This document shows positions 1 through 11,337 of a DNA stretch of 64,000 nucleotides, piece after piece. Source of the DNA: Periconia sp. R9002 (Eukaryota; Ascomycota; Dothideomycetes; Pleosporales; Periconiaceae). Location: the NCBI GenBank assembly GCA_023627715.1, contig JAMAHW010000109.1:1-64000 (forward strand). The letters run 5' to 3'. Under the pieces are notes generated by a model. The model did no database searches and was not told the DNA's origin. It saw only the letters and a list, made by a program, of their open reading frames with translations. The translations under genes were made by a program, and so were the position numbers. Every line of letters starts with the position of its first letter. Positions within the stretch are counted from its first letter, which is position 1.

Positions 1-1245
1 TGTGCCACTCATGGTAATTATCGAAACTACACTCACCATGAGTGCCAAGAGTAATACTGTGAGGCACAGCCGTAACACTTACTTAAAAATATATATAAAC
101 TCTTAAAAACGCTAAAAAGCTTTAAAAAAAGCTTGATAATAAAAGTAAAAGTTATAGTTAAAAGAAGCTTTTAATAAGTAGGTAAATACTATATAAGCTA
201 GTAGTTATATACTCTACTTTCTAGAGGTTCTTAATACTATAGAAACTATTATAGATATTACTTATTATAATATATTTTTTTATACTAACTATACGTATAT
301 TTTTTATATAGGAAAATCTATATAAATTAATACTAAGAGGGTGTATATATAGAATAATTTTTATAGTTAAATATCTACTTAGTAGTGCTAAAACTAAAGG
401 CTTACTTATATATAGCACTTTTTACCTATAAAAAATACTAAAATATATAAAAATACTATAAAATATTATTAATTACCTAATTAAGAAAGTACTCTAGTAT
501 CTAAAGACCTTATTTTATTACGGCTGTGCCTTATAAAATTACTCTTAGCACTTATAGTAAATATAATTTTAATAATAACTATAAGTAGTATAATATAGAT
601 AAAGACTAGGATCTTAAACCTAAAGTAGACTATAATATAGATACGTAATAAGGGATTACGTAATAACTTTATAACTCTATACTCTACTAACTCTACGTAG
701 ATAGAGCTATAGAGCTATAGAGTAATAGAGCTTAGAAATTTTATTAGTATATAGTAAGCCTATATTACACTCTTTAAATAGTTTTTATTATTAATTTAAT
801 CTTTTAACTAAAGAGCTACTTTATTTTTAATATCTACTATTTAGAATCTATTATATTATGTTTATTAATAGTTATACACTCTACTTTTATTCTATAATAT
901 TATACTTCTATTTACTCCTCTTACGCACAACCTAGTATTCTACTTCTAGGCCTAAGTAGGACCCTAATATATTTATAGCTATTATAGGTGCTAAAAGGGG
1001 TCTTTTTATAAGAGTAGGTAGTATAGAAGCTTATATAAATTATATAAGAAATCGCACTACAACGCCTTTACTAAAAACTATAATTTTATATTAAATTAAA
1101 TTAGATAGAATAGCGTAATTAAAATTATATTAATTTTTTTTTATTAATAATTTTGTATAGTAGTGTAGAACCTAAGAGCACTATTTAATTAGGCCTATTC
1201 TAACAATTTTCCTACCTACTAGTAGGGGGTGCTCACTAGTAGGTG
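1..1245. repeat. AT-rich, RIP-like degenerate repeat block
   Basis: This block is dominated by A and T, rich in TpA, and contains no credible coding sequence in any frame. Bases 1-76 and 517-592 are inverted copies of each other: about 56 of 75 positions match and 17 of 19 differences are G/C on the left against A/T on the right, always as transitions. That is the signature of repeat-induced point mutation acting on a duplicated element. Composition returns to normal abruptly around 1205-1245, next to a small CTAGTAGG inverted motif. It is probably the end of a dead transposon or repeat island continuing to the left of the window. The element family cannot be identified from what remains. Confidence 0.8.
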
Positions 1246-1865
1246 ACTTACGTTACTTGGAACACACTAAAGACATGCTCTCACAAATCTGTGCTAAGCG
1301 TAACCTTTTTTCTGTGTGTGTTTCAATTAATGTATTGCTATCGTGTACCCCTACTAATGGCTATTAGCTCAGATTACTTACTTGCGGTTGAGAGTGAAAG
1401 TTGGATTGTTGAGATCTACCGAATTCGCGTGATTTTGTGCTTTTTTTTGTGTATGTGGCTTCGGCTAAACATAAGCACTTGAGCTTTGTCATACAGGTAG
1501 CTCGTCTAAATCGTTGTACTCTCAATCCGTGTGCGAATGATAACTGACTCCCCATGTATTCGCCGGCTGGCACACGTTCATGGATTGAAGTAACGGAAAT
1601 TATCATCTGCTAATCAAGCTTCCTTCTTTTTTCGTTCTCGAAAATTACCGTGTCGTGATCTTTTCAGCCATGTTTTGTTATTAATGTTCGCTTCTTTGTT
1701 TCCTGAAGAACAATTATTGCTTTTTTATTTAACGTTATAAAGGGTAGAGTGCGGGCGAAGGAGCTATTACATCCCGCTTCCACGTTGTTCATAGTTAACT
1801 ATTTCGTTAGGAAGTAAGCGGTTTTGATATTTTTTTTTCAGGCGTTTGTATTATCAATATCTTGT
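1246..1865. other. intergenic, no gene seen
   Basis: Normal-composition DNA between the AT-rich block and the 3' end of the transporter gene. The open frames here are short and show no domain or codon pattern. It should contain the transporter's 3' UTR and polyadenylation region. I see nothing else. Confidence 0.5.
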
Positions 1866-3727
1866 CTACACTTCTCGTACCGTGCTAGTACCTTCGACAC
1901 GTTTGTCTTCATGAACTCCCTCCACAGTCGTCGTCATCGTCGTCGTACGTTGCCCTTCCAGACCGTCCAACCCCGCGTCCCCAAACATGTCCTGTAGATC
2001 ATACGACTCTTCAAACCTCATCCCCCTTTCCTTCTTACAAAAATCCCCACACATCGCAAGGCCGAAATACAAAACACTACTCACCGCACACCCAACGACC
2101 CATCCCACGCTATACAGCCTCTCCCACCCAACGCCTACTTCACGTCCAAACTGCGCAGCGAAGCCAGGGATAAGCAGCACGACGGTGATGACATACGACA
2201 CGACGTTTCTCCAGTTCACGCCCCACGTATACCAATACGCGGCGCCCTTCTCAGCTCTGTACAGGTCCTGCGCCCAGAGGTTTCCCTTGCGGATGACGAA
2301 GTAGTCGGTGATGTAGATGCCTACCAGGGGAGCGAGGAAGATGCTGAAGCCGCCGAGGAACCGGAGGAAGGTGGTGGAGCTTTGCAGGATCTTCCAGGGG
2401 AAGATGACGAGGCCGATGGTGTAGCAGAGGAACATGCCTCGCCGGATGTTGAGCCAGCGGGGGAAGAAAGAAGTCACGTCGACGCCGAAAGGGAAGACGT
2501 CAACCCCCATGCAGGACGCGAAGATGGATAACATCCAGCCCATACTAGCGAATGCGATCGCGGTGCGAGAGCCCGAGTTCCAGTGCCGATTGAGGATCTC
2601 GTCGCAGAGGTCCCAGGGGTTCCAGAGCGTTACGCCCCACGCGCGTTGCGTTGCTGATGTTGCGAAGATGCCGAGGGTGGCGCAGAGAGTGTTGCCGATG
2701 GGGAGGGAGAGGAGTTGGGATAGGACGGGCGTCCCTGGCGTGCGAGAGTATCGAGCCAGATCGGTTTGGTTGACGGCGATCGAAGAGGTCTTTCCCATGC
2801 AGGAATTAATGGCGGATAGCATGGCCCACGCAAGTGCCGCGCCCGTTGGGTTCGGCTTCGCCGTCTTGAAAGAACCCGCCTCACCACTACTCCTCACCGC
2901 ATTCCCCTGAACAATACAAAACGCGAACAGCCCAATCGCAATCGGCGGTAAAACAAAAGACTTAACCGTATACAAACGCCTCATCTGACTCGGTCGGAGC
3001 AACAGCAACGGCGCGGTAAGTACACTGTAAACAACGAACGCGACCAACTGCTGCGTCGTCACGCCTACGCTCTTTGGAATCGTATTCTGAAGGTTGTGCC
3101 ATTTGTGTCCAAACACGCAGCGGAAGAGTATGGAAAGGAAGTAACCCCCCTGCATCATCAGCACGGACGTCCAGATCTGCCCGACGAGCAGGCGTATGAT
3201 GATGGGGAAGAAACTCCCATACATCCCCCACATGACCCGACTCTCGACGGGGAACCCAAAGTGCCATTTCGACCCGATGCGCGAGTGCCACGATATCGCG
3301 ATGGCGCCGAGTAAATGCGATACAAACACACAGATAATAGCTACATTCCCACAAAAAAATCGTCAGCTAAAAACTGTTCCCTTTCACGGTTGATATTGAT
3401 GAGTTAAGGAGTTCGAGACGAACACTGCCACGCATTTAATCCTACAGACACCATCGACGACCCCACGCTCCACACTCCGACGCTGAACCCGTAACTCCAC
3501 CAGAACGCGGCGAAGTCGTACCAGCCCCACGTCCACTGCGAGCGAGGTGTCAGGTCTAGGTCTTCGTTCTTCCAGAAACTGCGCGAGGCGGTGCGGCCGT
3601 GGGCGGTTTCGGAGACTTCGAGGGCGGCGGTGAAGGCGGCGCGGCTGGAGAGGGCTTGTTTGGTTGCGAGGTGTTTGGCTTGCAATTTCGAGCGGAGGTG
3701 GAGGTATGTTGATGTTGGAGAGCGCAT
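1866..3727 (-). CDS. NCS1-family nucleobase/allantoin permease
   Basis: Plasma-membrane symporter of the NCS1 family (fungal Fur/Dal4/Fui1-like), which imports uracil, uridine, allantoin or related compounds with a cation. Exons are 3727-3424 and 3340-1866; the 83-nt intron (3341-3423, GTTCGT..TAG, branch GCTGAC) joins in frame to give 592 residues, the usual family length. The N-terminus has the family signature NEDLDLTP at about residue 54, followed by the TM1 region W-x-W-Y-D-F-A-A-F-W and the SSM..GLNAWQ-S segment across the splice. About ten further hydrophobic segments follow, with the conserved stretch N-x-T-D-L-A-R-Y in the middle and a hydrophilic tail. The substrate cannot be assigned from sequence alone. 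A 2-oxoglutarate oxygenase gene lies upstream in the same orientation. Confidence 0.88.
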
Positions 3728-4242
3728 GGTGAGGGATTGCGGAAGGAAAGTTGGGAAATGCGGAGACGGTCAGGTCGTCAGGCCCAGCTCGTTGGGTTTT
3801 TCCTTTATGTATTGATTATTGTTAAGCTTATCGACTGCGCTAACTAACCACCAAAATAAAAATGTTTCTAGATTAGGGTTTGAGGCATGCTTTGAGGTTT
3901 TGCTATCAGCCAACTATCGCTGCTATCTGTCCCTTTCGGCGGACCAACATGCGGGCAAGTGAGGAGATTTTTCTTGGCTTGATAAAGATAGATATGATCA
4001 AACTAGCTCTGATCTGATCCACCCATGTCGAGGTCGTTCCTGTACGCTTAATAGAATTGATCAATCCTTGTAGTTGGCCTCGGGAACCTTCTACCGAGCG
4101 ATTGATAACTCCCCCACTTCTGATAGATAGTCGAAGTAGAGCAAACCTCACCCCCGCAAAGAACCACGACAACGCCCTCACGAACACTATACACTGTATC
4201 TTTCCTTGTCTACTACATATCATCTAGCCATTCTTCCCCACA
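3728..4242. promoter_or_regulatory. intergenic: transporter promoter side and oxygenase 3' side
   Basis: This 515-bp stretch holds the 5' flank of the NCS1 gene and the 3' flank of the oxygenase gene, both on the minus strand. An open frame on the minus strand at 3906-4223 has no recognisable domain and is not called. No clear TATA box or repeated operator stands out. Confidence 0.4.
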
Positions 4243-5406
4243 CTACACCCTTTTCGCCCTCTCCGCCCTCCACCTCATATACTCCCCCGAACTCACAACC
4301 TCATACTTCATCGGATTACTCTCACTAACACATGTAGGCACAGGCTCCAACTTCATCCCCTTATCAAACCCAAAGAAAAACGGACACGAATACCTCTCCA
4401 CGCCTCCTTTATTCACCACGCGGTGCACCGTCGAGACGAAGAAGTCGTTGGTCTGACGCATGAAGCAGTCGGCGATGTTGACGACGATACTGCCGGGGAT
4501 GGGCTTTGCTTTGATCCAGTATCCGGATTTGGAGAGGACTTCGAGACCGGAGTGGGTGTCTTGGGTTACGAAGGTGAAGCATTCGAAGTCGGTGTGGGCG
4601 CCGATGCCGAGTTGGTCTGTTGGGGAGGCCTATGTTGTGTTTTAGTGTGTGTGTGTGTGTGTGTGTAGGAGAAAAGAAGGATATCAATTGATGCGAGAGG
4701 AAGGACGTACGGTTTGGGGTGGATAATGCGTAAGTCGCATCGCCGCACTCGGCGTCTTAATATACCCATCGAAAAAACCCTCATCCAGCCTCAACGCCAG
4801 CGCGAAAATCCTCAGCAGCCTCCGCGCGAGCGTCAAGAGCTGCGAATGGTGCTCGTACAAGGTCTCCTTGAACCCGGGCAGATCCTTCGGCCACAGCAAC
4901 TTGACCGCGTCCGTGTCGGGCTCGGCATCGCTGGCCACTTCCGGGTCGTACTTGGGGTTGTAACCCCAGTTGTACGCTTCCATGAGATCCTTCTCTTTCT
5001 TGGCGTTGCGGTTGTAACGCGCCATGGGGAAGTAGCCGAAGTAGTCTTCTATCAGATCGGTGCAGACGCTCATTTTCTTGTCCTCGGGTTGGGAGAAGAA
5101 GCGCTTGGCTTGCTCGAAGGTTCGTTCGGCGTATTGGGGATCGATGCCGTGGTTCGTGATGTAGAAGAACCCAATGCGATGTGCTGCCTCTCTTATTTCT
5201 TCCGCGACGGCTCGACGGTCGGCTATGTCATCGCTGAAGATGCCACTGATGTCGATGACGGGGATCTCGTCGGCTTCGATGGAGATGTCAGAGTGGTAAT
5301 GAATCTTTTGACCATTTTGCAATGTAAGCTGTAGTGGAGGTCGCGGCGCGGTTTCTGTAGTTGTGGTGGTGGACATGGTGAGGAAGCACTGATAGCGAGA
5401 ATTCAA
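4243..5406 (-). CDS. 2-oxoglutarate/Fe(II)-dependent oxygenase, isopenicillin N synthase-like
   Basis: Soluble non-haem iron oxygenase with an N-terminal DIOX_N region (I-P-V-I-D-I-S, then R-I-G-F-F-Y-I-T-N-H-G-I) and a C-terminal 2OG-FeII_Oxy jelly roll. Iron ligands are visible as H-x-D in GAHTDF (about residues 244-246) and a distal His in STVHRVVN (about 301); R-Y-S just after is the usual 2-oxoglutarate-binding R-x-S. Exons are 5406-4711 and 4629-4243; the 81-nt intron (GTACGT..TAG) carries a GT/CA microsatellite and is phase 0. Full length is 360 residues. The second Met at 5376 has a much better start context (CACCATG) and is the likelier start, giving 350 residues. The family includes thymine dioxygenase, ethylene-forming and gibberellin-type enzymes; the substrate is not determined. 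Confidence 0.88.
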
Positions 5407-6994
5407 TGTGTGCTCCAGTTATCCATTATGGGAGACATGTTTTACGGAAATAAAATCCACGGCACATGTCACGTCGTGGAAGTGCATGGCTGCATCGTTA
5501 TCGCATGCACCCCACATTTGATAGGCATGGAGATGGGCGAGGCTCCAAAGTGGGGGATGGGGTGGAGGTGGGGGGAAGGAAAGGGAAGGAGATTTATCTC
5601 AGCAGAGCGAAAGTCAGGAAGGGAGGGAGCATATAGAAATCTATCTCACTAGAAAAAATAGAAGTATATCTACAAACTGCACTCTCAAAAATCAAAAAAC
5701 TTCTATGTCGACTTGCACTGATTCACCAAACCAAGACTCACCCACCACTACCGAACCTATTACCACACAAGTATACTTACACGTAGATAAATAAACTAAA
5801 GCTAGGCAGATGCTTTGTCTGCCTTTCTCAGTTTAGTTCTATCCCTATTCCCTATATATACACCTATTTATTTTCTATTTTATTTTTCCTTACTCTTGTC
5901 TTTACTAAATTTTTTTATTGTTTTTAATGAAAAAAAAAAAGGATATCTACATCCCTTAGAAATTCTAACCTTCTCTCCTGGCGACGTGACTACACCATCA
6001 CTGTGATCGTAACATAGACTATAATCTTCAACCTAACCGTTCAAAAACGAAGAAAAGAAAGAGAGAGAAAAAAAGGAGAAAAACCGTGATATGTTTCCTC
6101 AGTAGAGTATGTACTTGAAATCCCCCAACCCAACACAAGCAAAAAAAAAAGCAACAAAAAAACCACGCAACACGTCCTCTTCCTCTTCCTCGGGCAACCC
6201 GGGGATGTAAGTAACACACCAGACGCTACACCCACACAGTATATACGCACACATGCGAAAGGTTTGTGTGTTTTAGTAAGTATGTATTTGATTGTATTCG
6301 TCTTCGTGTGTACAAAGTCATCCATTCGCACCTTCGTGATGCGTACCCATTTTTATGTCGCGCAGCAGCACATCATGTACTTGGTTTGGGAAGAGTAATC
6401 GCCATGCATACGTGTCCAGGACCTAACACATCCACCACCTACCAGTCCATGGACGACGAACCCCATCATGATGTATATTCCCAAGCGCAAAAGAAAAAAA
6501 AAGAGGAAAAAGCCGTGATAAAGAGAGAAAAAAGGGGAGGTCATTAAAAAGAGAACAAAAAGAAGGAAGGAAAAAAAGAGAAAGGGTATCGTAGTCCGCA
6601 CACCGCAACCATTCATAAAACTTCCCGTGCAACTTCATTTTCCACCCCCAAACAATCATTGATCCCATTCAACAAAACACAAACGCGCCTGGCCATGATG
6701 ACAAACCAGGCAAAACACCCCAACCCCCATCCGCTTCCCATGCTCCAGACACTCCAGACCATGCTCAAAAATGGCAATGCAGTCATGTCCAAGGTCGTGA
6801 CAGCAACAACAACCTCTGTCGACCCAACTCCATACTCATAATCATGATTGACTCACTCGCCATGCTAGGGGAAAGGGAAAGTGGCAAAGGAAAAGAAAAG
6901 ACGAAAACACAATGTTTCTTACCTTTTTCGGAGACAAGCGAATCGCTGAGACGCAAGAAGGGCACAATTAGAGGAAAGGCGGGGAAAATCCAAC
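5407..6994. other. intergenic, low-complexity A/T and purine tracts
   Basis: This 1.6-kb region contains the oxygenase promoter at its left end and the GrrA 3' flank at its right end. From about 5650 to 6590 it is full of poly-A, poly-T and GA-rich runs, including two similar tracts around 6043-6090 and 6488-6550 that both contain an A-run followed by CCGTGATA. Open frames here are made of these tracts and are not credible genes. Confidence 0.5.
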
Positions 6995-9045
6995 CTAACC
7001 ATCTGCTCCCGCCATCTCGCTATCCTCGCCTTCACCTTCGCCCTCGCCGTCATTGTCGCCATCACCGTCGCCGAAGTCATCATCCATGTCGTTGAGGTCC
7101 ATGCCGTTAGCCTGGGCCGTGACGTTGTTGATCACTTCGGGGTCGCCGCCGTCATCAAACATGGAGCGTCCATCGACGAACAGGCCTTGTCGGTCAGAAA
7201 ACATGGAGGCGTGGCGTTGGCGAGAGGAGTTGGCATTGAGGTAGGTGCGGAGGCGAGACACGCCGATGCCGCTGAAAACGCAAAACACTTCGCGCTGGTG
7301 CTCGTTGAACTCTGTAAAAAGTGGTTAGGTAAGGCGGGTTTCACGCGGGGTAGCGTGAGAAAAAAGAAAAGAAAGAGATTAATTTACCTGCAGGTGCTTC
7401 ACGGCAGAATACGACAAGGTCGTCGCGAAGGAAGGCCTGGACGCCGGTCAAGCTGAGATGTGTGAGACGCATGCAGCTATTGAGTAGTGTATGGATGCTC
7501 TGTTTTTGTGTAAGCGAATGTGTCAGGTCATAGAGACCATGTGAGTCAAGCTACCTTGAGCGTGAGATTGGTGCAATAGCTCAAATGAACTCGCTCCAGC
7601 ACGCTAGGGGTGACGGCGCCACCGTGTCCGGAAGGTTTCGGTTTGGCAAGAGCTTGAATGCTCTGGTCCGTGATGGCTCCGCACTTGACTAGGCCAATCC
7701 TCTTCAATTTGGGCAGTGCAGCTAGCATCATGATGGAGGTGTCGGTCAAGTTGGTGCAGCAGGCTAGATCAATGTAGCGTATGCGGTTGCAAAGCTTGAC
7801 TAGCTGCATCACGCCCGCATCCGTGATGCGCGAGCAGTGGCCAAGATGGATGTAGTGCAAATTCTTACCAAGTCGGGTGATGGTCATGACAGCGCGGTCG
7901 GTGATGTTGCGGCACTTGTTGAGCACCAGGTTGCGGAGGCGCGGGGCAGCCTGCACAATCTTTTGCACACCGGAATCCTGCAGTTCAACGCAATCGGTAA
8001 GATCGAGGATGCGCAGCGATTCGTAGGAGGCTTCCGCAGGAAGGCGCAAGAAGGCTTGGTCGGTGATGCGCCAGCAGTGCGCCATTCGCAGCTCCCGCAG
8101 ATTTGGTCCCTCGGTGATCAAGGTGGTGATGGATTCGTCTTCCAGGGTCTTGCAATCGTGAAGATCAATCTCCAAGAGGTAGCGGCAGTTTCGAGCAATC
8201 GCGATGATGGACTTGTCGGTCAACTGGGTGCAGCCGTTCAGCTTGATGCGTTTCAAGTGCTTGCAGCTGGCAGCAACCACCTCAAGCGAATCGTCGGTAA
8301 TCTTCCTGCAGTTGGCAATATTCAACCCTTGGAGGCGAACTGCATTCTGCGCCAGAGTTACCATAGACTTGTCCGTGATTGAGTCCAAGTTGGTGACATC
8401 CAAAGCGAGAAGACTCCTATTCTTTTGGAGCATGATGCTCAGGCTGAGATCGGTCAACTTGTTGCAGTTGGTAAGAGTCAAACGCTCAACACGCTTGCAA
8501 GAAGACAGAGCCAAGAGGGTGCCATCGCTGACTTCGCTGCCGAGAGCAGACAAGTTAAGCCGCTTGACCAGGCTTGCGTAGTCGAAGAAGCTGTCCGATC
8601 GGCCGACGGTGCGAACAACGGTGTGAAGAGCAGGCCATTTGCCGGTCTGCGGGCGATGCCACAAGGGACCGACGCTGTTCCTAGCCCAGTCCCGAGATAC
8701 CAACATGCAGCTCTTGAGGTCGGCGGGGACTGTCAGCTTTGCAAAGATGGCAATCATGAGCTCGGCGGGCAGGCGGGAGATGGGGGACACGCGAGCCCGC
8801 TCCTCGAGAATACGACGGAGGCCCTCCTCATCAGAGTCTGGGGATATGGAAGGCGCGAGCGAGGATTGCGAATCGTTGGGCTGCAGCATAATGGAGTCAT
8901 TGTCGTCGTCAGGGCCGCGCTCGGGCGAGGTAGATGCGGAGGTGTCGGAGCGCGAGGTGCTGACGTCGCGCGGAGCCCTCCTAGAACGAGCCATGTGGTG
9001 CGGTCTAGAGTGCAGGTGCATAGATGAAGTTGGAAGACGAAGCAA
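6995..9045 (-). CDS. grrA: GrrA/Grr1-type F-box and leucine-rich-repeat SCF adaptor
   Basis: Substrate-recognition subunit of an SCF ubiquitin ligase, expected to bind Skp1 through the F-box and cyclin- or nutrient-signalling targets through its LRRs. Three exons: 9045-7555, 7499-7388 and 7311-6995 (introns 55 and 76 nt), all in frame, for 639 residues. The F-box begins near residue 88 (SRLPAELMIAIFAKL). Twelve or more cysteine-containing LRRs (L-x-L-x-x-C..I-T-D) follow to about 550, then the conserved tail with LTHLSLTGVQAFLRDDL, EFNEHQ and VFCVFSG. The C-terminus is an acidic D/G/E-rich run. A later start at 8994 (MARSRR, context CACATGGCT) may be the true one. In Aspergillus, GrrA is needed for ascospore formation (family knowledge). 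Confidence 0.92.
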
Positions 9046-11337
9046 CCAGCAGAGGATTTGAGAAGTCGGGGTAGTGGCGGCGGTGGTGGTGGTGGTGGCA
9101 ACGTTTGGATGCGTTGGTTTGGTGTGTTGTGTTGTGTGGTTGTAGTGGGTAGGGTAGGGTAGGTGAGAGGTGTGCTAGGGCTGCAGGTGTTGCTAAGTAA
9201 GCAAGCAGTGCCGTGTGGTACAAGGTAGTACAGTGCGACGCAGAGCAGGGCAGGCAGTCGGCTGCTGTTGCGCAAGCGGGTGCGACAAGGCAGACTCTGT
9301 ACGTCACGGCCGACTTCAATGGTCCCAAAAACAGTGCAAGACAGGGCAAAGACAGGACAGCAACCGTCCAAGGGTCGGTCTGTGTGAGTGGGGAAGAGGA
9401 AAGGAAAGGAGGAGGAGCTGAATCGGACAGCGAGCGCGGGTGGAGTTGAGTGTTGCCGCGGGGGTCTAGGTCAGCAAGCAACGCAAGGGGTCAGCTGTGG
9501 GCGTTGTATGTACTCGCTGTCACTGGATGATGTCACGGTCAGGTGACTGATCGGGACAATGATGATGTTTGAATGTCGATGCAGAATAATGGCCAAGTTG
9601 GTGAGAGGAGAGATGAGGCGAGGAGAGGAGAGCACAGCAGATTAAAGCGGAGGTGAGGAGGAAAGAGGACGATGTTGAGATGAGATGGGTTGAATCGAAT
9701 TGGATCAGGAAAGGGCAGCCAATTCAAGGGAGTGAATGGGTGAGTGGGTGAGTGAATGAGGTGTCTTGCTTTGTCTCGTAGTAGGTGAATTGTGTGGTGT
9801 TGACGTCTCAAGAGTGAGTGTCTATGTATAGATGGGTACACGAGTGATTACATATGTAGGGATGCAACGTATTCATGACTTTCGGCATGTAGACTATGCA
9901 TGTCTACATTTATATAGCCTTTTAACTAATTATTTGGTTAACATGTCCGAGTATGTATTGTATGTAGATGGTTACTCGGCTGGAAAGTGTATTGGAATGG
10001 ATTAGGTAATGCAGCCATCGGCATCACGGGCATCCTGAGGCCGACGTCTCCATCCTTTATTACGTCGCCTGTCCTGTCCGCATGACCCTGTCCCATCCTT
10101 TAAACCATTTAAACCCTCAGCTACGTCGACAACAGCCGGTACGCTCTGATCAGTTTGTCTAGCTACTTAGACAGGTCCATCCACCCACAAGATGGCTGTC
10201 CTTGGAAACGACCGCGCGCATGTTTGACTCGATAGCCTTACATTCGACCCGTTGATCATTTGGAATTCCCCCCTCCAAACGCCGGAGACGAAGCCGTCCA
10301 CAAACACCAGGGACGGAGGATTTCACGTCACAATGGCCCGTCTCCGCCCTGTCGGTCGGTCCACACGCCGAACCAAACCAGCAAAGCAACGAGCCCCAGA
10401 CAATGAGAGAGCAAACTCTGGTTCATGCCACGCTCAGGATCCATGACATGTGCGCCGCGTGGCGGCTCCGCTGTCTGCAGGGAAACGGCAACAATCCAAG
10501 CCATTGGCACGCCACGATTGGTCCCGAGGTGGAGGACGCATGTCTGTCGACAACTCTAATCACAAACTCGAGCTCGGCCCCAATTGCTGGAACGCGTGTG
10601 TGATGAGGAGTTTTTTTTTTTTTGGCTTCTTGTGCCCTCGGGTTCCCTGGATGTTATGATGGAAGCAATAACTTTAACGTGGTGGAGACAACGGGCCGCC
10701 GTACAGCATGTCGTCATTCCTGCTCCTTGGCAAACACTTTGATTCGGTGTCGCTGTTCATGCAGAAGGGTAGGTGCATCTACGTTGGGATCAGGACTCGA
10801 CGAATTGATATGCATTCATCTGTCGTTCTGTGATGTTTGTTGAGTGTAGGCTGATTGGATGGAGATTAGCGCCATGCGCCACAAACACACAGCCACACCT
10901 CCACCCTCCACAATATCTACCTACTAGGTATTGATACATTAATAAATACATACATCTCGACCTGGAGATGAAAGTGTAGGCATGAACTTGTAGAATATGA
11001 TGTAGTCATTTATGCTGCTCTTTCAGAGCTGACTCTGTACCCGTTCCCGTTCTAAAGACACTCAAAGACGATGGCCAAGACAGGGTGACGTGCATGGTAT
11101 AGTGTGGCTTCGTGACCACCAACACAACTTCCTACGTGCTACCTCCATAGACAACAACACCAAACACCGCCGTACCAGGCCGCTCCCCCATTCCAACTCT
11201 CCTCCTCCGTCCCGCCACCACGGCCTCCTCGCCCGAAAAAAACTTCATCTACATGCAACCCCTATAGCCCCGCCCCCCGTAGCTCCTGCACCGCTGCGGG
11301 ATTGTCATCCACCGCCCGCTGGCCCACCGCTCCCACA
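9046..11337. promoter_or_regulatory. 2.3-kb divergent intergenic region between grrA and the kinase gene
   Basis: Both flanking genes point away from this region, so it must carry two promoters and probably long 5' leaders. The grrA side has GGT-repeat, CT-rich and GTGAG-rich stretches (about 9080-9800); the kinase side has a C-rich leader (about 11160-11330) of the kind often seen upstream of fungal starts. Open frames in it are repeat-driven. No RNA gene was recognised. Confidence 0.5.

Noticed and set aside
5815..6668. Several small frames rich in Phe, Leu and Ser or Lys
   Set aside because: They are translations of poly-T, poly-A and GA tracts.
7837..9027. Long plus-strand frames opposite grrA
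   Set aside because: They mirror the periodic LRR coding sequence on the minus strand and lack start context or domains.
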